A stretch of 33,844 bases of DNA from Schleiferiaceae bacterium (GTDB lineage: Bacteria; Bacteroidota; Bacteroidia; Flavobacteriales; Schleiferiaceae). The notes under the pieces are model-generated. The model saw only the letters and a program-made list of their open reading frames with translations. It made no database searches and was not told where the DNA came from. The stretch lies in NCBI GenBank assembly GCA_023260615.1, contig JALQUY010000001.1:24369-58212 (forward strand), read 5' to 3'. The translations under genes and the position numbers were made by a program. Positions 16,040-26,300 of this stretch are shown here, piece by piece (positions within the stretch are counted from its first letter, which is position 1; every line of letters starts with the position of its first letter).

Positions 16040-16046
16040 GGCAATC

Positions 16047-18656
16047 ATGACTTCCTCGGAAATTCGTACCACCTTTTTGGACTTCTTTGCTTCCAAAGGC
16101 CATGCCATCGTACCCTCGGCGCCCCTCGTAATCAAGGATGATCCCACTTTGATGTTCACCAATGCGGGCATGAATCCGTTCAAGGATGTCTTTATTGGTG
16201 CGCGACCGGCGCAGCATCCCCGAATTGCGGACACGCAGAAATGTTTGCGCGTCAGCGGCAAGCACAACGACTTGGAAGAGGTAGGGATTGACACCTACCA
16301 CCACACGTTGTTTGAGATGTTGGGCAACTGGAGCTTTGGCGACTACTTCAAGCAGGAAGCCATTGACTGGGCCTGGGAGCTTTTGACCGAGGTCTACGGG
16401 CTGAACCCTGAGCAACTCTACGTAACGGTCTTTGGCGGCGACGCAGGCGACGGTTTGGCCGCCGACGAGGAAGCGCGAGGCATGTGGCTGAAGCACGTTG
16501 CGGCTGATCGCATCCTGAACGGCTCCAAAAAGGACAATTTTTGGGAGATGGGCGAGACGGGCCCCTGCGGGCCTTGCTCGGAAATCCACATTGATCTGCG
16601 CCCAGCATCGGAACGCGCCGCACAGCCTGGCGCCGATTTGGTGAATGCGGATCACCCTCAAGTCATCGAAATTTGGAACCTCGTCTTCATGCAGTTCCAA
16701 CGCAAGGCAGACGGCTCTTTGGTACCGCTTCCTGCGCAGCACGTGGACACGGGCATGGGCTTTGAACGCCTTGTGCGCGCCATCGAGGGCAAATCTTCTA
16801 ACTACGATACGGACGTCTTCAAGCCCTATCTGGACACCCTTACTGCTTTGAGTGGGCATGTTTACGGCCAGACCGAACGCATCGACATCGCCTTCCGCGT
16901 GATTGCGGACCATATTCGCGCGGTGGCCTTTGCCATTGCCGACGGCCAATTGCCCGCTTCAGGGGGCGCAGGCTACGTCATTCGCCGAATTTTACGCCGC
17001 GCCGTGCGCTATGGCTATTCAGACCTCGGTTTCCGCGAGCCCTTCATGACGCACTTGGTGCCTGTCATGCAAGAGGCTATGGGCGAGGCCTTCCCCGAAC
17101 TGCATCAACAAGGCGCTCTAGTCGCCCAAGTCATCGCCGAGGAGGAAAGCGCCTTCTTGCGCACCTTGGAGTCGGGGCTGAAGCGCTTGGATGTGGCGAT
17201 GGCAGAAGCCAAAGACGGCGTTGTTTCCGGCGCTCGTGCCTTTGAACTCTACGACACCTTTGGCTTCCCCTTGGACCTCACGGCCCTGATTTGCCGCGAA
17301 AACGGCTTGTCTGTGGACGAAGCGGGCTTCGGCGAGGAGATGGCCCAGCAAAAGGCTCGTTCGCGTGCCGCCTCTGCGCAAAAAGTAGGCGATTGGGTGG
17401 AGTTAGCACAAGGACAAAGCGACCGCTTTATCGGCTACACGGTATTTGGAGCAACCTGTGCGGTCTTGCGTCACCGCGAAGTAGAGACGCCAAAGGGCCG
17501 CTTGGTTCAGGTGGTCTTGGAGGGCACCCCTTTCTACCCAGAAGGGGGAGGTCAAGTAGGCGACCAAGGCTTCCTGACCTTCGGTGAGGAGCGCATTGCT
17601 GTGGTGAACACGACCAAGGAGACAGGCGTGATTTTGCACCATTTAGCTGCAGCCCCATCCACGTGGACGACTACGGTGCTTGCGGAAATCGACGTTCAGC
17701 GTCGCCGCGCATCGGCCGAAAACCATTCCGCCACCCACCTGATGCACCATGCCCTGCGCGAGGTGCTGGGGACGCACGTAGAGCAGCGCGGCTCGCTGGT
17801 TCATCCAGGCGGCTTGCGCTTTGACTTCTCCCATTTCCAAAAAATCAGCCCGGAGGAGTGGACGGCTATTGAGGCCAAGGTGCGCGCGTTGATTGCCGAA
17901 GCCTTGCCCTTGCAGGTGCACGAGAATATGTCTGTGGAGGCGGCAAAAGCCATGGGCGCCATGGCGCTTTTTGGTGAGAAGTATGGCGATTCGGTCCGAG
18001 TGATTCAATTTGGTCCCAGCATCGAACTCTGTGGCGGCACTCACGTCGAGAATACGCAGCAGCTAGGTACCTTTATTCTATTGAACGAGTCTTCGGTGGC
18101 TGCCGGTGTGCGCCGCGTGGAGGCTTTGGCCGGGGAAGCGGCCATGACCTACTTGCTCGAACAGCGTCAAGCCTATGCCGAGGTGCTCGCGGAAGCTAAA
18201 AATCCCGACGCAGCGGCCGTAATTCGCGACTTGCGTTCGGAACTGAGCGAGCTCCAAAAGAAAGTTGACGAATTAAACCGTGCCCAAGCAGGCAACCTCA
18301 AAGGCGAACTGCTGGAATCTGCTGTGCACGTGGGTCCCTACACCGTAATTGCAGCGAAAGTGGCCCTTGATGCGGCCTCGGCGAAAGATTTGGTCTTCCA
18401 ATTGAAAGATGCACATCCCGCGTCCGTGATTGCTTTGGCGATGGAAGCGGACGGCAAGGCGCAGCTCCACCTCGGGGTTGGCCAAGAGGCCCTCGCACAC
18501 GTGAATGCCGGCCAATGGGTCCGTGAACTGGGCAGCTTCATCCAAGGCGGTGGAGGCGGTCAAGCCTTCTATGCGTCTGCGGGAGGTAAGAATCCAGCAG
18601 GAATTCCCGACCTTTTGAAGGCTTTTCATGAAAAAATTGCCGCATGCGTAGCTTAA
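16047..18656 (+). CDS. alaS: Alanine--tRNA ligase
   Basis: Charges tRNA-Ala with alanine and hydrolyses mischarged Ser/Gly-tRNA-Ala. 869 residues, full length. Class II catalytic core at the N-terminus (FTNAGMNPFKDVF, RIADTQKCLRVSGKHNDLEEVG, THHTLFEMLGNWSFGDYFK-like motif 2), tRNA-recognition region (AGYVIRRILRRAVRYG), editing domain with zinc site H-SAT-H and CGGTH, and a C-terminal C-Ala domain with GGGGGQAFYASAGGKNP. The ATG at 16047 starts at the conserved MTSSEIRTTFLDFF. It diverges from the M23 operon, and its last 13 bases overlap the start of the following gene. Confidence 0.97.
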   Translation: MTSSEIRTTFLDFFASKGHAIVPSAPLVIKDDPTLMFTNAGMNPFKDVFIGARPAQHPRIADTQKCLRVSGKHNDLEEVGIDTYHHTLFEMLGNWSFGDYFKQEAIDWAWELLTEVYGLNPEQLYVTVFGGDAGDGLAADEEARGMWLKHVAADRILNGSKKDNFWEMGETGPCGPCSEIHIDLRPASERAAQPGADLVNADHPQVIEIWNLVFMQFQRKADGSLVPLPAQHVDTGMGFERLVRAIEGKSSNYDTDVFKPYLDTLTALSGHVYGQTERIDIAFRVIADHIRAVAFAIADGQLPASGGAGYVIRRILRRAVRYGYSDLGFREPFMTHLVPVMQEAMGEAFPELHQQGALVAQVIAEEESAFLRTLESGLKRLDVAMAEAKDGVVSGARAFELYDTFGFPLDLTALICRENGLSVDEAGFGEEMAQQKARSRAASAQKVGDWVELAQGQSDRFIGYTVFGATCAVLRHREVETPKGRLVQVVLEGTPFYPEGGGQVGDQGFLTFGEERIAVVNTTKETGVILHHLAAAPSTWTTTVLAEIDVQRRRASAENHSATHLMHHALREVLGTHVEQRGSLVHPGGLRFDFSHFQKISPEEWTAIEAKVRALIAEALPLQVHENMSVEAAKAMGAMALFGEKYGDSVRVIQFGPSIELCGGTHVENTQQLGTFILLNESSVAAGVRRVEALAGEAAMTYLLEQRQAYAEVLAEAKNPDAAAVIRDLRSELSELQKKVDELNRAQAGNLKGELLESAVHVGPYTVIAAKVALDAASAKDLVFQLKDAHPASVIALAMEADGKAQLHLGVGQEALAHVNAGQWVRELGSFIQGGGGGQAFYASAGGKNPAGIPDLLKAFHEKIAACVA

Positions 18657-19300
18657 TTCTCACCGCATTGATGGCTCTGGCCTTGGGTGCACAGGCCCAG
18701 TCACAGCCTCGCTACTACACCGACAGCGATGTGCGCCAGCGCGTCGTCAACTTCAATGTCTACGGCCAACCGGGTACGGTTTTCCGTCGCATTGGAGCAG
18801 ATCTCAACGGGGTCCAGCCCGAGGTGACCGATAAATTTTTGCCCCGCTTGATGGGGGAGACGGGTTTTTCCGCGGATTTCAACCTCCGTCCGCTGTATTT
18901 GGGCGTGGGCGTGGGCCAAACCTGGGTCAACTACGGGCACCGCTTGGAAAACGGCGATGAGCAGGAGGTAAAGGCGCGCTACTGGGCGATTCCTTTGCGT
19001 GCAGGCTTGGTAACGCACTTGAGCGACGAGGTGACCCTGGAAGCCTGGCCGACCGTCACGTACCGAAAGGCCATTTCCTTTGAACACAGCACCCTGGCCA
19101 ATCCCGTCTATGTAGATCAGTTTTGGACGGCGGGATTGCAAGTGGGGTCCACGGTGGCCATCAATGAATACGTTAGCTTCTTGCTTATGGGCGTTATGGA
19201 CTATGGCTTCGGCGACTTAGAGGCCGGCGCAACGTGGCGCACCTACACGGAATTGCCTTTGTTCTTGGGCGTTCGGGCCGGTTTGCGGGTTTCCCTGTAA
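18644..19300 (+). CDS. Predicted small outer-membrane or periplasmic protein of unknown function
   Basis: 218 residues. The N-terminus MRSLILTALMALALGAQAQ is a clear signal peptide. The rest alternates polar and aromatic residues and has glycine-rich strands ending in a hydrophobic beta-like C-terminus (GVRAGLRVSL), which looks like a small beta-barrel; I recognise no named family. The ATG at 18644 overlaps the last 13 bases of alaS in another frame, so it is translated from the alaS message. It converges on murF, whose stop is 10 bases away. Confidence 0.72.
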   Translation: MRSLILTALMALALGAQAQSQPRYYTDSDVRQRVVNFNVYGQPGTVFRRIGADLNGVQPEVTDKFLPRLMGETGFSADFNLRPLYLGVGVGQTWVNYGHRLENGDEQEVKARYWAIPLRAGLVTHLSDEVTLEAWPTVTYRKAISFEHSTLANPVYVDQFWTAGLQVGSTVAINEYVSFLLMGVMDYGFGDLEAGATWRTYTELPLFLGVRAGLRVSL

Positions 19301-19310
19301 TTCCGTTGGC

Positions 19311-20576
19311 TCACAAGGCGGGGAGCAAGCGCTCCAAAGCCATTCCACGGGACCCTTTTACCCAAACATAGCTATTTGTCAGGCGGGCTTCATGAAGGGC
19401 GGCTAGGGCTGCGTCCGTGGTTTGGAACGCTCGATAGGTGGTCGGGTGAATCGTTTTTGAAAATTCCTCGCCCACGAGCCAAACGTTTTCCGCACCTTCC
19501 TCCACAAAGAGATCTACCATACGCTGGTGCTCCTCCTCGGAATAGGGCCCTAGTTCAAACAAGTCTCCCGCAATATAGTAGTGGGGGCGATCCACATGGC
19601 TGGTCGTTGCATAGCGGAACGAGGCTTCCATGCTGCTCGGGTTGGCATTGTAAGCGTCTAGAAAGACCAAATTGCGTTCCGTGCTGCGAAGTTCGCCGCG
19701 GTTGTTGGTAGGTACATACGAGGCGATTCCGGCGCAAATAGCTTCTGGCGCTAGTCCAAAGTGTTCCCCAAGGGTCCAGGCGGCTTTCAGGTTAGTCCCT
19801 TGGTAGCTGCCGCTCAAATGACTTTTGACCGAATGGGTACCGTCACTAATGTGCACGAATCCGTCGTCCTCCATCCAGGTACGTAGCTGGGCCCGGAAGG
19901 CTAAGGCGTTTGAACCTGCGTGCTGCACTTGGAGGGGGTCGTCGGGATTGACCATGATTTCGCCACCCGCGCCATGCAGGTAGCGGTAGAGTTCAGTTTT
20001 TCCCTTGATGACACCCTCAACACCCCCGAATCCTTCCAAATGCGCGCGGCCAAAATTCGTGATATAGCCCAAAGTAGGTTCGGCCATACGGCTCAAGATG
20101 TCAATTTCTCCCTGGTGGTTTGCGCCCATTTCTACAACGGCTAGTTCATGGTCCGAACGAAGTTGCAAAAGCGTGAATGGTACGCCCAAATGGTTGTTGA
20201 AGTTGCCCTTGGTCGCGTGCAGGTTGAATTTTTGGCTAAGGACAGCAGCAAAGAGCTCTTTCACCGTTGTCTTTCCATTGCTTCCTGTCAAGCCGACGAT
20301 GGGCTTCCCCCAGTGGCGTCTATGGTGTCGCGCGAGATCTTGTAATGCTTGCAGGACGCTAGGCACGAGAAAGACGCGAGGGTCAATAGGGTCCAAGCCC
20401 TCGGGTAGGTCTTCCACCACGACGGCAGAAGCTCCTTCTTTCAAGGCTTGAACGGCGAAACTATGCCCGTCAAAGCGCTCGCCTTTAAGCGCAAAAAAAA
20501 TCTGCCCAGACGCCAATGCACGGCTATCTGAGCAGATTCCTACACGCTCGTCAAAGCGTGCGTAGAGCGCTTCCAT
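19311..20576 (-). CDS. murF: UDP-N-acetylmuramoyl-tripeptide--D-alanyl-D-alanine ligase
   Basis: Last cytosolic step of the peptidoglycan precursor pathway: adds D-Ala-D-Ala to UDP-MurNAc-tripeptide with ATP. 421 residues, normal for Bacteroidota. SDSRALASGQIFFALKGERFDGHSF is the N-terminal substrate domain, TGSNGKTT at 97-104 is the ATP loop, VVEMGANHQGEI the metal/ATP region, and YNANPSSM in the C-terminal half is the Mur ligase signature. The ATG shares one base with the gldJ stop (TAATG). A neighbouring position for gldJ and murF ties envelope growth to gliding genes, though the reason is unknown. Confidence 0.95.
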   Translation of the reverse strand: MEALYARFDERVGICSDSRALASGQIFFALKGERFDGHSFAVQALKEGASAVVVEDLPEGLDPIDPRVFLVPSVLQALQDLARHHRRHWGKPIVGLTGSNGKTTVKELFAAVLSQKFNLHATKGNFNNHLGVPFTLLQLRSDHELAVVEMGANHQGEIDILSRMAEPTLGYITNFGRAHLEGFGGVEGVIKGKTELYRYLHGAGGEIMVNPDDPLQVQHAGSNALAFRAQLRTWMEDDGFVHISDGTHSVKSHLSGSYQGTNLKAAWTLGEHFGLAPEAICAGIASYVPTNNRGELRSTERNLVFLDAYNANPSSMEASFRYATTSHVDRPHYYIAGDLFELGPYSEEEHQRMVDLFVEEGAENVWLVGEEFSKTIHPTTYRAFQTTDAALAALHEARLTNSYVWVKGSRGMALERLLPAL

Positions 20577-22162
20577 TAGGGTTGGTAGCGGCGGAATTTT
20601 TCTTGTTTGGGGGCAGCGGTGCTCTTGCGGCGCTTGCTGTCCTCATTTTGGAATCCTACGCGGTCCATGGCGCAACGGAATCCGATGAAATCCGTTGACA
20701 AGTCCTGCTCCAAGTAGCGGCGCGTACCTGGAGACAACCAGTAGGCCATATCCTTCCAAGAACCGCCTTTGTAGACACGGGCGTTGTTGCCAATCATAGT
20801 GGTTTCGCCGTATTCGTACATGGGTGCATCGCCTTCAGCTACGCCGCCTTTACCGTACGAGAGGGAAGATTCCACATCCCCGTCTTGGAAATCGCGGTAG
20901 TCGGAGTACTGGTAATTGCGGCGGCCGAGGTTTTCCTCTTCGGTCACTTTGCGGACGGGCAATTGTCCAGGAAGACGCACCAAGCTGCTGTCGGTGTCGT
21001 ATTGGGGTTCGGTCAAAACAGCGAGTTCTCCGATGCCATCGTAGTTGTTGTCGAAAGTGGTGAACTCATTGCCACGGAACGGACGGTGGTCGCTCATGTC
21101 CGTACCAGACAAGGGGCGGTAGACGTCCAAAACCCATTCGGCAACGTTGCCGGCCATATCGTACAAACCAAAGTCGTTGGGAGGGTAGAAACGCACCTGC
21201 ATAGTGATGTTGGCCTGGTCGTTCAAGTAGCCACCGATACCCATGTTGTCACCAGCGCCACGGCGGTAGTTGGCCAACATGTCGCCTCGGTTTTTCTTGT
21301 CTGCATTGCGCACGCTAGAACCGTTCCAGGTGTATTTGTTGCGGTCGATGGTGCGGTTGTAGACGCGGTTGCCCACTTCAGCATAGGCGGCGTATTCCCA
21401 CTCCGCTTCTGTTGGAAGGCGGTACTTGGGAAGCAAAATGCCGTCCTCGATGCGAGCGGGGCGTCCTTCTTTGCCATAGACCTGCTGAGGAGAGATGTCC
21501 TTCAAGCCTTTTTTGTTCTGTTGGGTGTATTCGCCCTGTTTGTAGAGGTACACTTCCGTATTGAAGTTTTGGTCATCCGCTTGGGTGGCCATTACGTTCA
21601 AAATGCCCTTGTCGATGAGGATCTGCTCATTCACACGGTCCGTTCTCCAAGAGCAGTAGCGCATGGCTTGCTCCCAAGAAACGCCCACTACAGGATAGAA
21701 GTTGTAGGCTGGGTGACGGAGGTAGTTCTCTACATACGTTTCGTTGTACCCCAACTTGTCGCGCCAGACCAAGGTGTCGGGCAAGGCAGATTGGTAAATC
21801 TGGGGGTAGTAGCCGTAATCGTATACACGGCGCAACCAATACAGGTATTCGCGGTAGTCGGCGTTGGTTACTTCATTCTCATCCATGTAGAAGGATGCGA
21901 CCGTGACGCGCGCAGGCGTATTGTTCCAATCGCGCATAAAGTCTTCTTCCGAACGGCCCATGATGAACGTACCGCCTTCAATGAAGACCAAACCGGGACC
22001 GGTTTCTTGCCCCTTGTAATTGAGGTTGATTTGGAAACCACCGTTTTTCTTGTCGTTGTACGACATGCCCGTCGTATTCGACGCAGTCTTGCTACAGCTA
22101 GCAAGCAACATCGTGGCGGCCAAGGCCCCCAGTGATGTACGGAGAAGAGATTGAAGCTTCAT
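20576..22162 (-). CDS. gldJ: Gliding motility / type IX secretion lipoprotein GldJ
   Basis: 528-residue lipoprotein: signal peptide with lipobox LLASC (Cys23), then a large formylglycine-generating-enzyme-like (SUMF1/FGE-sulfatase) domain: GTFIMGRSEEDFM, VASFYMDENEVTNADYREY, PVVGVSWEQAMRYCSWR, YRLPTEAEWEYAA, DMAGNVAEWVLDV, RVYKGGSW and GFRCAMDRVG. GldJ is required for gliding and stabilises GldK in the type IX machinery; the domain is not expected to be enzymatic. Length is near the F. johnsoniae GldJ (~560). Preceded by a PorP/SprF gene (10 bases) and followed by murF with a one-base overlap, so likely one transcript. Confidence 0.93.
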   Translation of the reverse strand: MKLQSLLRTSLGALAATMLLASCSKTASNTTGMSYNDKKNGGFQINLNYKGQETGPGLVFIEGGTFIMGRSEEDFMRDWNNTPARVTVASFYMDENEVTNADYREYLYWLRRVYDYGYYPQIYQSALPDTLVWRDKLGYNETYVENYLRHPAYNFYPVVGVSWEQAMRYCSWRTDRVNEQILIDKGILNVMATQADDQNFNTEVYLYKQGEYTQQNKKGLKDISPQQVYGKEGRPARIEDGILLPKYRLPTEAEWEYAAYAEVGNRVYNRTIDRNKYTWNGSSVRNADKKNRGDMLANYRRGAGDNMGIGGYLNDQANITMQVRFYPPNDFGLYDMAGNVAEWVLDVYRPLSGTDMSDHRPFRGNEFTTFDNNYDGIGELAVLTEPQYDTDSSLVRLPGQLPVRKVTEEENLGRRNYQYSDYRDFQDGDVESSLSYGKGGVAEGDAPMYEYGETTMIGNNARVYKGGSWKDMAYWLSPGTRRYLEQDLSTDFIGFRCAMDRVGFQNEDSKRRKSTAAPKQEKFRRYQP

Positions 22163-22172
22163 ACGGATTCAA

Positions 22173-23165
22173 TTAAAATTTTGGACACTTGATTTCGCTG
22201 TAGCGTGTGGCACGCGTGCGGCAAGGGAACTGGTAGGACATGGAAATTTCATGTGCGCCACCTAAGGTGTTTTTCAACGGAGAAATCGTGTAATCATACG
22301 AGTAGCCAAAGGTCCAAGGCACATCGTTGGGAGCGACTCCCAAAATGAAGACCAAAGCATCCGGGTTGGAGCTGATGGCTCCCAAGGCTTGGCGGTAGGC
22401 CATGCCTCCGGTCAAAGGACCTCGGTTGAAGGATACGCCTCCCGTCAACTGGTTTGCGCCTCCTTGACTTTGGAAGACCATGTGAGGAATCAAAAGGTTG
22501 TCCAAAGAGTTGTACAAACGCTTACGTCCAATGGGAATGGTCGCACCCATTTGGGCCGAAAGCTTCATGGGCAATTTGTTGTTGGACAAGAAAGCCTCGT
22601 TGGGCTCGGTGACGTGACTCGCCGTTACACCCATGTAGAAGTTCTCCGTAAAGCCCAACATGCCAAAGGTGAGATCCAAGTGGCTGTTAGTGGTGTTGTC
22701 TGGAGCAATTTCGTTGGTAGGCTTCACGAAACCGTAGAAGGGATCAATTTGATCAGGGAAGGTCAAGCTGTTCCAATCCAAGGCGCGCTGGCGAAACGTT
22801 CCCTGAGCGCCGAAGAGAACCGAGAAGTCACGAGTTACGGTCAAATGGTAGGAATACACGAGGGACGCCTCGGTGAGGGAAAGGGCACCGTTGGCCGCTT
22901 CGTCTTGCATGATGAGCACACCTACACCACCGTTGAGCTTGTCCACGTACTGATCAAAAGACGCAGAGTACGTTTGATAGACGCCCAAAGAGGGGTATTG
23001 GTTGCGGTAGTTGACGTTGACTTTGGGGCACTGCTTGACACCAGCGAAAGCGGGATTCAGATACAGTGGGTTGGCATAGAATTGCGTGAAATGGGGATCC
23101 TGCCCGTACACAGACGAGAGCCCTAAAACAACGAATGCTATAGTCAATAGGCGTTTCACTGCCAT
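22173..23165 (-). CDS. PorP/SprF family type IX secretion membrane protein
   Basis: 330 residues with a signal peptide (about 22 residues, ending VYGQ) and the PorP/SprF signature at the mature N-terminus: QDPHFTQFYANPLYLNPAFAG, then NYRNQYPSLG, GGVGVLIMQDEAANGALSLTEASLVYSYHL, and barrel-like strands to the end. Family members are outer-membrane proteins that bind the type IX ring (PorK/N in Porphyromonas) or help one cargo (SprF with SprB). It lies 10 bases before gldJ and diverges from porU. Whether it is the core PorP or a cargo-specific SprF-like copy is not decided. Confidence 0.9.
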   Translation of the reverse strand: MAVKRLLTIAFVVLGLSSVYGQDPHFTQFYANPLYLNPAFAGVKQCPKVNVNYRNQYPSLGVYQTYSASFDQYVDKLNGGVGVLIMQDEAANGALSLTEASLVYSYHLTVTRDFSVLFGAQGTFRQRALDWNSLTFPDQIDPFYGFVKPTNEIAPDNTTNSHLDLTFGMLGFTENFYMGVTASHVTEPNEAFLSNNKLPMKLSAQMGATIPIGRKRLYNSLDNLLIPHMVFQSQGGANQLTGGVSFNRGPLTGGMAYRQALGAISSNPDALVFILGVAPNDVPWTFGYSYDYTISPLKNTLGGAHEISMSYQFPCRTRATRYSEIKCPKF

Positions 23166-23189
23166 GTTGGAGTACTATTTAAAGAGCCA

Positions 23190-23197
23190 CAAGTATA
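23190..23197 (-). promoter_or_regulatory. Candidate -7 element of the porP/sprF-gldJ-murF operon
   Basis: On the minus strand TATACTTG differs from TAnnTTTG at one base, 24 bases before the ATG at 23165. Confidence 0.4.
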
Positions 23198-23247
23198 CGA
23201 TTTTCCGCGGTCATTCGTGAAAAAGCGTGCAAATTTGCCCAAACAAC

Positions 23248-23268
23248 AAACGGGACTTTTGCCCGTTT
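23248..23268 (+). promoter_or_regulatory. Hairpin in the porU leader overlapping a TTTG box
   Basis: AAACGGG (23248-23254) and CCCGTTT (23262-23268) pair perfectly over 7 bp with a 7-base loop ACTTTTG. The loop contains TTTG, as in -7 elements. No T-run follows, so a simple terminator is unlikely. The structure lies 42 bases before the porU ATG. Confidence 0.4.
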
Positions 23269-23310
23269 AGGTATAGACATCACAGAAAAAATCCACCGAT
23301 TCGCATCCAA

Positions 23311-26300
23311 ATGAATGCACCCTTCAGGTACGTGCTACGAATTTTAGTCATTTTTATGGCTGTAAATCAGGCAATTGCACAACCTACCCCTTCGGTTTTA
23401 GCGCAAGGAGAGTGGGCTAGGGTGGGCGTACAGGAGGACGGCATTTACAGTCTAACGGCCGCGGATTTAGAAAGTCTCGGTTTGGGTTCAGCTCCATTTA
23501 TTTCCTCCCAGCTGGGCATCTACGGAAGAACTGCAGGGGTTTTGCCCGAACGAAACAGCAGCCCCCGTGAACTCGATTTGCTGCCCCTCCATGTCCTAGT
23601 CGAGGATGGCGGTGATGGCACATTTTCTGGCGCGGACCGCATCTACTTCTATGGCCAAAGTCCACATACCTGGGTGTACAATGAGGTGACGGATCGCTTT
23701 GACGCGTGGCGCCACCCGTACAGCGACCAGCAAGTCTATTTTGTGACCACAACGCAAGGGGGCGCGCGGCTCTCAGCGGCCCCGGTCTTAACGGGGCCTG
23801 CGGCCGAGGTATTTCGCTTTACCCATGTGGCCCACCACGAGGAAGAACTCCAAAATTTGGTCGGTAGCGGACGTCAGTGGTTTGGGGAGCATTTTGACTA
23901 CACCTTGACGCGTCAGGTGGATTTGGGATTGGATGCCCTCGATGCCCAAAGCACGGCGTTGTTCCGAGCGCGGGGCGTCGGCCGCTCCACCATTTCCGGT
24001 ACCACGCTTGAACTCAGCAGCGCCCAAGGCCCGATTGGCGAGCTCTACTTTGGCTCCATCGCCTCCTCCTCCGGCGCGGACTATGTGGACGAAGCGGCGA
24101 TGACCCAAACGCAAAGTGCCGTTTCGGGGACGTGGGGGGATCTCACCCTCACCTTTAACCGCGACATCAACCCGAGCGCGGCCGCTTGGTTGGACTACGT
24201 AAATGTGAATGCCGACGCCCCCTTCAAATGGCGTCAACAACCACAGGTTTGGCACTTCCTGCCTGCGGATACCGCGGTGCTTCAGACGAATTTAGCTCAG
24301 GTTACAGGGGGGTTAACGGCCAATGGTCAAGCGTGGAATGTGAGCAACCCGCTGCAACCGCAACGCCTGACGCCGATCGGCTTCACCGCCAATGGTTCGG
24401 CCCACTGGGGCTTGCGCGTGGACGGCTCCGTGCCTCAGACCATCGCAGTATTCGAAACCTCGACCCTCCTACCCACGTTGCTGGGCAAAGTAGCCAACCA
24501 AAATTTGCAGCAATCGGGTCCCTTAGATTACGTCATTGTTGCCCCTGCTTTTTTGCTGCCGGAAGCCCAACGATTGGTGGATTTTCATGAGGAAAATGGC
24601 TTGCGCGTCAAAGCGGTGGATGTACAAGAGATCTACAACGAATTCTCGTCGGGTGTTCAGGACATTACGGCCATCAAAGACTACCTGCGCCACCTCTGGA
24701 ATTCGGCCGATACCGCTGCGGACAGACCCCAATATTTGCTCCTTTTTGGCGACGCGTCTTATGACTACCGAGGGGTTGTGGAACCCAATACCAATCAAGT
24801 TCCAATCTACCAGAGCTACAGCAGTTTCTCCCTGTATTCCTCCTTTAGCACCGATGATTTCTACGGCTTTATGGACGAGGATGAGGGCAACAATTTGCGC
24901 GCCAAGGGTTTGGATTTAGGCATTGGCCGAATCCCTGTCAATACGGTAGAAGAAGCCAAAGGGGTGGTCGATAAAATTTTGGCCTATTCGGACCCGTCCA
25001 AATCCATCGGTCCTTGGCGGAAAAAAGTGCTCTTTGTATCGGACGATGTAGACAAAGGCTGGGAGGCCGTACTCACCAGTATTCCGGATATCATTGCGGA
25101 CCGTTTGGATACCGTCTACCCCTTTCTGGATATCGATAAGATGTACGCGGATAGCTACGAACAGCAGTCGAGCAGCGCCAGTCAAAGCTACCCTCGATTG
25201 CGCACGGAGCTCGTGCAATCCATCAACGACGGCAATCTTGTTACGGCCTACGTGGGCCACGGTGGCGAAGTGGGCTGGGCCAGCGAGAACATCCTGCAGC
25301 TCAATGACACCAAGACGTTTTCGAACGGGGCCAAGCTTCCCCTCTTTGTCACCGTCACCTGCGAGTTCAGCCGATTGGACGACCCCTTGCGTACGTCAGC
25401 TGGTGAGTTTTTGCTCTTAAATCCACAGGGCGGCGCGATAGCCTTGCTCAGTACGACGCGTGTGGTGTATGTGGATGGTGCAGCTACGCTTAACGATTCC
25501 ATTTTCCGGGTCATTTTCGAGAAGGAGGGAGGGCAGTACCGAACCTTTGGACAGATCCTGCGCAGCGCCAAAAACGGCACCACCTCGTCCGATAAATTGC
25601 GCTTCTCGCTGCTCGGCGATCCCGCGCTGCGCCTGAACATTCCCGAACATCGGGTCGTCCTGGACAGCCTCAATGCCCTTGAGCTCCTTCCCGCCACCCT
25701 TGCCGCTCAAAGCGACACGCTCCAAGCGCTGTCGCGTGTTCGCATTCATGGTCATGTGGAGGATGGGTTTACCAGCACGCTTCGCAGCGATTTTAACGGT
25801 CCCATGGAGGTTATTCTCTACGATAAAAAGGTGCAGCGCAGCACGCTCAAAAACGACAACGAAGGCCCCTTCATCTCCTTTGACGAATGGGCCAATGCGG
25901 CCTACCGCGGGAAAGTCTTTGCGCAGCAGGGCCGCTTTGAAGCCGAGTGGGTGATGCCGCTGGACATTGCGCTCCAAGTGGGGCAAGGCAAATTCTCCTT
26001 TTATGCGCAAACGGATTCGACGGATGCCTCGGGCAGCGATTTCCGGGTGTGGATTGGCGGCATTGATCCCAATGCGCCGGTGGACGTGACGGGCCCCACC
26101 GTAGAGGTCTTCATGGGCGATACCAACTTTGTATCTGGCGGCATTACGGGGCCGAGCCCGCTGGGGCTTGTGCGCCTTTTTGACGAAAATGGCATCAATG
26201 CCGTGGGCAATGGCATTGGGCACGACTTGATGGGGGCCCTGGATGGGAATTGGAATGAGGCATTCTCCCTGAACAGCCGGTATTCCTCAGACGCTGGCAC

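Noticed and set aside
15999..16949. N-terminal extension of the M23 peptidase to 16949
   Set aside because: The extension is antisense to alaS and resembles no protein; the family start is the ATG at 15998 with a promoter box ahead.
20885..22135. Open frame of about 416 codons on the plus strand, opposite gldJ
   Set aside because: Antisense to gldJ, no motif, composition is a Val-rich mirror of the gldJ codons.
23227..23310. N-terminal extension of PorU
   Set aside because: It would place 28 mostly charged residues before a normal signal peptide; the ATG at 23311 is better.
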